Positions 14,255 to 19,432 of a stretch of DNA of 19,432 nt are shown in pieces (position 1 is the first letter of the stretch; each line of letters begins with the position of its first letter). The notes beneath the pieces are model-generated. The model did no database searches and was not told where the DNA came from. It saw nothing but the letters and a program-made list of their open reading frames with translations. This DNA is from Lachnospiraceae bacterium (GTDB lineage Bacteria > Bacillota_A > Clostridia > Lachnospirales > Lachnospiraceae): the NCBI GenBank assembly GCA_017613595.1, contig JAGADM010000008.1:1-19432 (forward strand), written 5' to 3'. The translations under genes were made by a program, and so were the position numbers.

Positions 14255-15761
14255 AATCTCTCGAGAACATCTTGCAAACCCAGCTGTAGTAGCCCTTGTC
14301 CACCTTATCGGTCTCGCCGGGAAGCATACGCCATTGCCAGTTCGTTCCGATCGTGGCAGGATGGTTGATCCGGCAGGAATTGTCGAGATGAAGGAAATCC
14401 TGCATCTGAATGATTACGACGTTCGCGATGCTCTCATAAAGCTTGCGGATCATCTGGTCATGCAGTTCTTCCTTCTTCAGGATGCCGAAATACCCCATCA
14501 TCCAGTTGATTTCCCACTCTTCGCAGCCCGCAAGGAATCCGGCAAGCGTTTCGTTGTCGTGCGTTCCGACATAGGCGATGCAGTTCGGATTCTGGTAGTT
14601 GTGCATCAGATATCCGTTTGAAGAGTCTCCGGCAACACCGAATTCAAGCACCTTCATGCCCGGGTAGCCGCATTTTTCGATCAGATCCTTTACCGGCTTC
14701 GTCAGTACTCCGAGGTCTTCCGCAATGATCTTCGCGCCCTTAACGGACTCATCGATCACCTTTGTCAGCTTCTCGCCGGGACCTTTCTTCCATTTGCCGC
14801 CTTTAGCGGTCTTACATTTCACGGGAATCGACCAGTAGTTTACGATTCCGATGAAATGATCAATCCGGATCACGTCGTAAAGCGCGGCGGTTGCCTTCAT
14901 ACGTTCGCGCCACCACTTGAAATCCTTCTGCTCCATCACATCCCAGCGATATAACGGGTTGCCCCAGCGCTGGCCGTCTTCGGAAAAAGCATCCGGCGGA
15001 ACACCTGCGATATTTTCGGCGTTATGGTCCACATCGAGGTCAAAGAGTTCGCTGTGCGCCCATGTATCGGCGCTGTCCATCGAAACATAGAGCGGAATAT
15101 CACCGATAATCTCCACACCCTGCTCGTTTGCATAGGCGCGAAGCTTGTGCCACTGCTTAAAGAACGTGAACTGCATAAACTTCTGGAAAGCAATCTCGTC
15201 ACGGAGTTCTTCTTTCGCTTCGTCAACAGCCTTCTTTTTATGAAGACGGAGTCCGTCATTATCCCAGTTCTGCCAGCCTGCGTAGCCTTCTCTCTCCTTG
15301 ACTGCCATGAACAGGCAGTAATCATCGAGCCAGTATGCCGCTTCCTTCTCAAACTTCTTATACTCGTCCGTGCCTTCGCATTTGCTTCGGGCAAATGCCA
15401 TCCTTAACACGCGGTAGCGGCTTCCGAACTGTGCGCCGTAATCCACATAACGGGGTTCGGTTCCGTAATACCCGGAGTTAATCTCCTCCTGCGTGAGAAG
15501 TCCCTCTTCCTTCAAAGTGTCAAGGTCGATAAAGTAAGGATTGCCTGCAAATGCGGAATACGACTGGTACGGGCTGTCGCCGTAACTCGTCGGTCCGACC
15601 GGAAGCACCTGCCAATACCGGTGTCCCATCTCCTTAAGAAAATCCACAAACTGATAGGCGGCTTTGCCCAAAGTCCCGATTCCGTAAGGACTGGGCAAAG
15701 AAAAGACGGGAAGAAGCACGCCCGCGCTTCTTCCCCACTCATTCTTCTTCGCTGTACGCAT
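14247..15761 (-). CDS. malQ: 4-alpha-glucanotransferase (amylomaltase, GH77)
   Basis: This 504-residue cytoplasmic enzyme transfers alpha-1,4-glucan segments between malto-oligosaccharides, releasing glucose, in maltodextrin or glycogen metabolism. GH77 hallmarks are all present: LPVGPTSYGDSPYQSYSAFA near residue 53, IGDIPLYVS at about 219, nucleophile Asp301 in IRIDHFIG, acid/base Glu348 in IIAEDLG, and Asp402 in GTHDNET. The length is normal for the bacterial family. It starts 24 bp after the degenerate ABC ATPase gene with AGAGGA upstream, so it appears to be the third gene of that operon. No glycogen or maltose transport gene accompanies it here. Its 3' end overlaps the convergent membrane-protein gene by 8 bp, and neither has a visible terminator. 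Confidence 0.96.
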   Translation of the reverse strand: MRTAKKNEWGRSAGVLLPVFSLPSPYGIGTLGKAAYQFVDFLKEMGHRYWQVLPVGPTSYGDSPYQSYSAFAGNPYFIDLDTLKEEGLLTQEEINSGYYGTEPRYVDYGAQFGSRYRVLRMAFARSKCEGTDEYKKFEKEAAYWLDDYCLFMAVKEREGYAGWQNWDNDGLRLHKKKAVDEAKEELRDEIAFQKFMQFTFFKQWHKLRAYANEQGVEIIGDIPLYVSMDSADTWAHSELFDLDVDHNAENIAGVPPDAFSEDGQRWGNPLYRWDVMEQKDFKWWRERMKATAALYDVIRIDHFIGIVNYWSIPVKCKTAKGGKWKKGPGEKLTKVIDESVKGAKIIAEDLGVLTKPVKDLIEKCGYPGMKVLEFGVAGDSSNGYLMHNYQNPNCIAYVGTHDNETLAGFLAGCEEWEINWMMGYFGILKKEELHDQMIRKLYESIANVVIIQMQDFLHLDNSCRINHPATIGTNWQWRMLPGETDKVDKGYYSWVCKMFSRDFK

Positions 15762-15785
15762 TATAGTTCCTCTGGTTACCGTTTA

Positions 15786-16748
15786 TTACTGTTTCTTACG
15801 CGTCGAACGACGTCTCGGCCGCTCCGGAAGTTCATCCGGATCGGGAAGCGGAACGTCCTCCTCGGCTTCCTCGCCGCGGGCATACCGCTCTTCCTCATCG
15901 TCTGCCGGAAGATCTTCGTCTCTTCTGCGGCGGGGTTTCTCCGTCTCTTCGAGAATCTCATAAACCTCGGGAGAAGCTTCCTCCTCGGGGCTTTCATTCT
16001 CTACGGAAGGAACGATCTGTGTCTCGTCCGAAACCTCTTCTCCGCGATCCGCGAAATCATCCTTCTCGCTCTCGGACTGCTCAGGAACAGCTTCACCCGC
16101 AACCGGGATCATTCTCTGGCAGTGTGCCGCAACTCTCTTGGAATAGGTAAATACGATGATCGTATAACCGGCGCTGTTCAGAACTTCCAGAAAGTCCATG
16201 AACCGCTCGCGGTCAGCCGCGGAAAGACATCCCGTAGGCTCGTCCGCGAAAATGTACTTCGGCTCCGCAATCATTGCACGGCCTGCGCAGACCTTCTGAC
16301 GGTCAAGTACGGAGAACTCGGTCGGATAGAACCGGCCTTTGCCCTTCAGCCCCAGTCCCCGAAGCACCTCACGGGCTCTCTTCAGCTTACGCTTCTTGGT
16401 CATGAAACGATGATTTAACGGCATCGTAATGTTGTCAAATAATGTCATGTCCGAAACAAGCAGCGGATCTCTCGTGATGATACCGCAGTCCTTGGCACGA
16501 AAACTTGCCATCCTGAACATCCGGCCGAAACCGACCACCTTGCCGTCGATCATGTAATGACCGGAATCCGGTCTCGTAAGACCGGTCATAATATTCATCA
16601 GGGCGGTCTTGCCGCTTCCGCGGCGTCCGACGATGGCAACCATCTCACCGTCCTGAATCTCCATATTTACATTGTCCAGAATCTTCTTTCTGGGCTTCCC
16701 GATACCGAGGCCGTAGGATTTTGAGATATTGATCAGTTTTAATCCCAT
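15786..16748 (-). CDS. MacB/LolD-type ABC ATPase with degenerate motifs and acidic C-terminal tail
   Basis: This 320-residue protein is partner to the FtsX-like permease just upstream. Walker A GRRGSGKT (residues 41-48) and Walker B YIFADEPTG (Asp169, Glu170) are intact. The Q-loop Gln is replaced (GIITRDP, Arg93), the LSGGQ signature reads FSVLDRQ at about 145, and the H-loop His is Tyr202 in VFTYSKR. Three of the five nucleotide-handling motifs are therefore altered. Residues from about 221 to 320 form a low-complexity tail rich in Glu and Asp that ends in Arg/Lys clusters; LolD-type ATPases normally stop near 230. It probably binds ATP but may hydrolyse it poorly. AGGAGG lies six bases before the start, one base after the permease stop. 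Confidence 0.9.
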   Translation of the reverse strand: MGLKLINISKSYGLGIGKPRKKILDNVNMEIQDGEMVAIVGRRGSGKTALMNIMTGLTRPDSGHYMIDGKVVGFGRMFRMASFRAKDCGIITRDPLLVSDMTLFDNITMPLNHRFMTKKRKLKRAREVLRGLGLKGKGRFYPTEFSVLDRQKVCAGRAMIAEPKYIFADEPTGCLSAADRERFMDFLEVLNSAGYTIIVFTYSKRVAAHCQRMIPVAGEAVPEQSESEKDDFADRGEEVSDETQIVPSVENESPEEEASPEVYEILEETEKPRRRRDEDLPADDEEERYARGEEAEEDVPLPDPDELPERPRRRSTRKKQ

Positions 16749-16749
16749 G

Positions 16750-18612
16750 TTACACCTCCTGCGTCCGCCGGAACATCCGGGCGAAATCTCGGATAAGAAT
16801 CCAGATCATGATGGCGGCCGTCGGATATCCGACAAGCTTTCCGATACGGCGGAATACCGGCTTCGGAACCGTCAAGTGAAGTTTCAATAGCTTACAGATG
16901 ACGAAAGCACCCAGGTATGACAGGGCAGCCGCAAGCACGATCATCAGCACGCCTTCGATCAGATAAAGCACCATCATCTCCACCCGGTTGGTACCGGTCA
17001 TGTAAAGCGATGTATAGAATTCCTTTCCGCAGTAGAACTTATAGAAAAGATATAAAGCAAAAAGGATCATGCAGATCGGGAATGCTTTCTTTGTAAACTT
17101 CAGAACCTGATCCGTAAGTTTCATGGAATTCTCACGGAACAGAATCGAATTATCCTTGCTTGCGCCGTCAATCCGGTATGTGGTCAAAGGATCCTTCTTC
17201 GGGTTATCACGGCGGAAGTCTCTCCAGGATTCATCAATCACTTCCGCAAGGCTCAGCTGTGCCTCATTGCGGGTAAGCGTCGTCTTAATATACCCGGAGT
17301 TCATCATAAACTGAACATGGAACAGCATGGATCTTTCATCCACCTTGAATGAACGCTCCTGCGGTCCGATCGGCTCATCGATCATGATAGGGTCTGTGTT
17401 CCCCGGCTCTTCCGAGTTGTTCTCGGTCTGATTCTGCGTTTCTTCTTCCTGCTTCTCGGGCTGCAGGAATACGATGTAATCATCAAGAACTACGTCTCTG
17501 CCGTAAATCTTCCAGGTTGTTCCCGGATCAAGAATGTTATGTGCTTCCAGCGACGTAGTCGTCTGCGCGGCATACATATCAAATTTTGTCCCTGCCGTGA
17601 TTGTTCCGGCAGCACCGTAATTCGCGCCGACCATAACGCGGACAACGTCTTTCGATGTCGAATTGGCAAGGGCCTTCAGCCAGTCGGGAGCATCCTCGGT
17701 AACGGCCGAGCGCTCGATCCAAAGGCTTCTTACCTCTGCGTACTGTAAACCGGTCTTCTGATCGTTCTTCTTGTTCGGAGGGTTGTTCAGATAAGCGCCT
17801 GCCAGGAATTCATCGTTCAGATACTTTACCTGAATATATACCCCGTCCGTATAAGATGACGGAACCTCTTCCTTAATCTCATAGATGTCATCCATCGGAA
17901 CAAAAGGACAAAGGATATAACTGCTGAGATCGATCTCCTTATCACCGATCTTCGCGGTCGCCCCCTTCGGAAGGAATCCTGCAATCTGCAGCTGAATCTT
18001 TCCGACGGAATTCTTGGCCGTCAGAATGTTTCCGATACGATATCCGTTCTCCATCTGATAATCGGAACCGAGCATAACATAAATCTTTTCAAGATAATTG
18101 TTCGGCATACTGTAGATCTGCTTCGCGTCTTCACCGAGACGGAACGTCTCCACCATATCCTTGTCCATCCAGATTGTCTGAACCGTTGTGTATTTAGCTC
18201 CGTTACTGTCAATATCTTTGTTTGAGTAGTACTCGTCCGTCTCATATCCCTTTACAGCCTGATCGGGACCGAGGAAGGATGCAATCTGCAGATACTCCGT
18301 GCAGATCTCATCATAGCCCTTTACCCAGCCGGCTCTCACAAGATTCGCGTGGAACGCGATCTCCGCCTTCAGGTCGCTGTCCGTAACCTGCGGGCTCTTC
18401 GTCGACATCTTGCCGCTGAGAAGATACTTCTGCTCCTCCGTCGATGCATTCTGTAAATCATAAGTGCTCGGAAATGACTTCTTCAGCTCTTCTCTGAGGG
18501 TATCCTGAAAAAGCCATGCCGCGCCGCACGCAGCAAAGCCGACCAGAATGATAAAGAAGATATGTTTCTTCATTCCGAGGGAATACTTTAATTCCTTTAA
18601 AAATCTCCCCAT
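16750..18612 (-). CDS. FtsX/MacB-like ABC permease with large extracellular domain
   Basis: This 620-residue membrane protein has one helix near the N-terminus (about residues 17-36) and an extracellular domain of roughly 460 residues. It ends with about three helices, around FPICMILFALYLFYKFYC, LIEGVLMIVLAAALSYLGAF and YPTAAIMIWILI. This is the MacB/FtsX topology, used for mechanotransmission, peptide export or control of cell-wall enzymes. A Glu/Gln/Asn-rich stretch (about 395-420) interrupts the outer domain. The start at 18612 was chosen over 18633 because GGAGG sits five bases before it and inside the longer version. It is immediately followed by its ATPase and then malQ. The specific function is unknown. 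Confidence 0.87.
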   Translation of the reverse strand: MGRFLKELKYSLGMKKHIFFIILVGFAACGAAWLFQDTLREELKKSFPSTYDLQNASTEEQKYLLSGKMSTKSPQVTDSDLKAEIAFHANLVRAGWVKGYDEICTEYLQIASFLGPDQAVKGYETDEYYSNKDIDSNGAKYTTVQTIWMDKDMVETFRLGEDAKQIYSMPNNYLEKIYVMLGSDYQMENGYRIGNILTAKNSVGKIQLQIAGFLPKGATAKIGDKEIDLSSYILCPFVPMDDIYEIKEEVPSSYTDGVYIQVKYLNDEFLAGAYLNNPPNKKNDQKTGLQYAEVRSLWIERSAVTEDAPDWLKALANSTSKDVVRVMVGANYGAAGTITAGTKFDMYAAQTTTSLEAHNILDPGTTWKIYGRDVVLDDYIVFLQPEKQEEETQNQTENNSEEPGNTDPIMIDEPIGPQERSFKVDERSMLFHVQFMMNSGYIKTTLTRNEAQLSLAEVIDESWRDFRRDNPKKDPLTTYRIDGASKDNSILFRENSMKLTDQVLKFTKKAFPICMILFALYLFYKFYCGKEFYTSLYMTGTNRVEMMVLYLIEGVLMIVLAAALSYLGAFVICKLLKLHLTVPKPVFRRIGKLVGYPTAAIMIWILIRDFARMFRRTQEV

Positions 18613-18684
18613 ACAAACCTCCGTATACTTCAACGATTTTTGAGGGTCCCGCCGAAGTACATCTGCAATTTAACATACATAGTA

Positions 18685-18713
18685 ATCATATACCAAAACC
18701 GCGAAAAATACAA
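18685..18713 (-). promoter_or_regulatory. Sigma-A-type promoter of the permease-ATPase-malQ operon
   Basis: The minus strand has TTGTAT (18708-18713), a 17-bp spacer and TATGAT (18685-18690), about 72 bp before the permease start. It lies downstream of the metG terminator, so the operon has its own promoter. Confidence 0.75.
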
Positions 18714-18766
18714 CGGAGAGTGACAAATTGATAGCCAAAAAGTCCGTTTTTCGTCCGATTTTCCGC

Positions 18767-18810
18767 AAAAAAGCTCCGGAGAACCCTCTTTCTTCGGGAA
18801 ACTCCGGAGC
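18767..18810 (-). terminator. Intrinsic terminator of metG
   Basis: A 9-bp GC-rich stem, GCTCCGGAG/CTCCGGAGC (18802-18810 with 18773-18781), holds an inner CCC/GGG pairing. Six T follow on the minus strand (18767-18772). It lies 30 bp beyond the metG stop. Confidence 0.92.
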
Positions 18811-18839
18811 AATTCACATTTTTAAACGAAAAACACGGT

Positions 18840-19432
18840 CTAGCAGATCTCCGCTCCGCTAGGCATAAACTTTTCAGGGCTCATCAGCGCAAGCTCGCCG
18901 TTCTCGTCCTCAGCGCACAGAAGCATGCCCTCGGATTGAATTCCCGCAAGCGTTGCCGGCTTCAGATTCGTCAGCACCATGACATGCTTTCCGACCATCT
19001 GCTCGGGACTGTAATCCTTTTTGATACCGGATACGATCTGAAGCGTTTTGCTTCCGACCTTAACCTGCGAGCAGAGAAGCTTCTTGGACTTCGGAACTTC
19101 TTCGCACTTCACGATCACGCCGACACGGAACTGCAGTTTCGCGAAATCGTCATAGGTAATCTCCGCCTTCGGATCAATGTCGATGAATCGGCTCTCATCG
19201 GTCTTCGGATCCGCCGGAGCCGCCTCAGTCTTCGGTGCCTCGCCGCCTGCTTCTATCGCCTGCTCCGCCTCGTATTCCGCCTTCTGCTTTTCCTGAATTT
19301 CGGCAATCTTCGGCGCAATCTCCTTGAAATCGATTCTTGCGAAAAGGATTTCCGGCTGAGCGGTTACGGTTCCGCCGTTCGGGTAAAGTCCGAACTTATC
19401 GAGATCTTCGTACGCGCGGATCTCCGTGTTCA
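18840..19432 (-). CDS. metG: Methionyl-tRNA synthetase, C-terminal part only
   Basis: 196 residues of the C-terminus are visible; the catalytic domain lies beyond the window. The enzyme charges tRNA-Met in the cytoplasm. The first residues (LDKFGLYPNGGTVTAQPEIL, then FARID) match the end of the anticodon-binding region of bacterial MetG. A Glu/Ala/Pro-rich linker leads to a C-terminal EMAP/Arc1p-type tRNA-binding domain, with FRVGVIVKCEEVPKSKKLL, TLQIVSGIK, VGKHVMVLTNLKPATLAGI, SEGMLLCAED and a closing MSPEKFMPSG. This appended dimerisation and tRNA-binding domain is usual in Bacillota MetG. The reading frame enters at 19430. Confidence 0.96.
   Translation of the reverse strand, partial: NTEIRAYEDLDKFGLYPNGGTVTAQPEILFARIDFKEIAPKIAEIQEKQKAEYEAEQAIEAGGEAPKTEAAPADPKTDESRFIDIDPKAEITYDDFAKLQFRVGVIVKCEEVPKSKKLLCSQVKVGSKTLQIVSGIKKDYSPEQMVGKHVMVLTNLKPATLAGIQSEGMLLCAEDENGELALMSPEKFMPSGAEIC

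Overview
The window looks like a chromosomal segment of an anaerobic, Gram-positive Clostridia species, probably Lachnospiraceae-like. The grounds are moderate GC, strong AGGAGG-type ribosome binding sites, lipoprotein signal peptides ending in LAAC/AAGC, LytS/YesN-type two-component proteins, a MarR plus heterodimeric ABC exporter cassette, and a methionyl-tRNA synthetase with a C-terminal tRNA-binding domain. The family-level placement is inference. Every gene except one small membrane protein is on the minus strand, so the region reads from high to low coordinates. No RNA genes, insertion sequences, CRISPR arrays or prophage genes were seen.

Layout in the direction of transcription. (1) The 3' end of metG (19432-18840) closes with an intrinsic terminator. 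(2) A three-gene operon follows: a MacB/FtsX-like permease, an ABC ATPase with several degenerate motifs and an acidic tail, and malQ (18612-14247). malQ overlaps tail-to-tail with the only plus-strand gene, a small membrane protein (13817-14254) with a good sigma-A-type promoter. (3) A metallo-beta-lactamase-fold hydrolase (13638-12814) ends in a clean terminator. (4) An ECF-type sigma factor (12579-12043) is followed 43 bp later by a single-pass membrane protein (11999-10488). That protein has a short basic cytoplasmic tail and an extracellular solute-binding domain. This suggests a sugar-sensing anti-sigma or co-sensor and is the most unusual part of the window. (5) A MarR repressor and two half-size ABC exporter subunits (10348-6136) sit behind a promoter overlapped by a perfect 31-bp palindrome. 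(6) A sugar three-component system comes next: sensor lipoprotein, LytS-type kinase and YesN-type response regulator (5972-2273), ending in a terminator. (7) A sugar ABC importer follows: lipoprotein, an intercistronic terminator, then the ATPase, cut by the window start (2118-1).

Working model. Blocks 6 and 7 match the known XylFII-LytS-YesN arrangement: a surface sugar-binding lipoprotein signals through a kinase and an AraC-type regulator to control the adjacent sugar importer. Block 5 is an autoregulated efflux cassette. Block 4 may be a second, independent way of reading an extracellular solute, through an alternative sigma factor. With malQ, the window is rich in carbohydrate sensing, uptake and processing functions.
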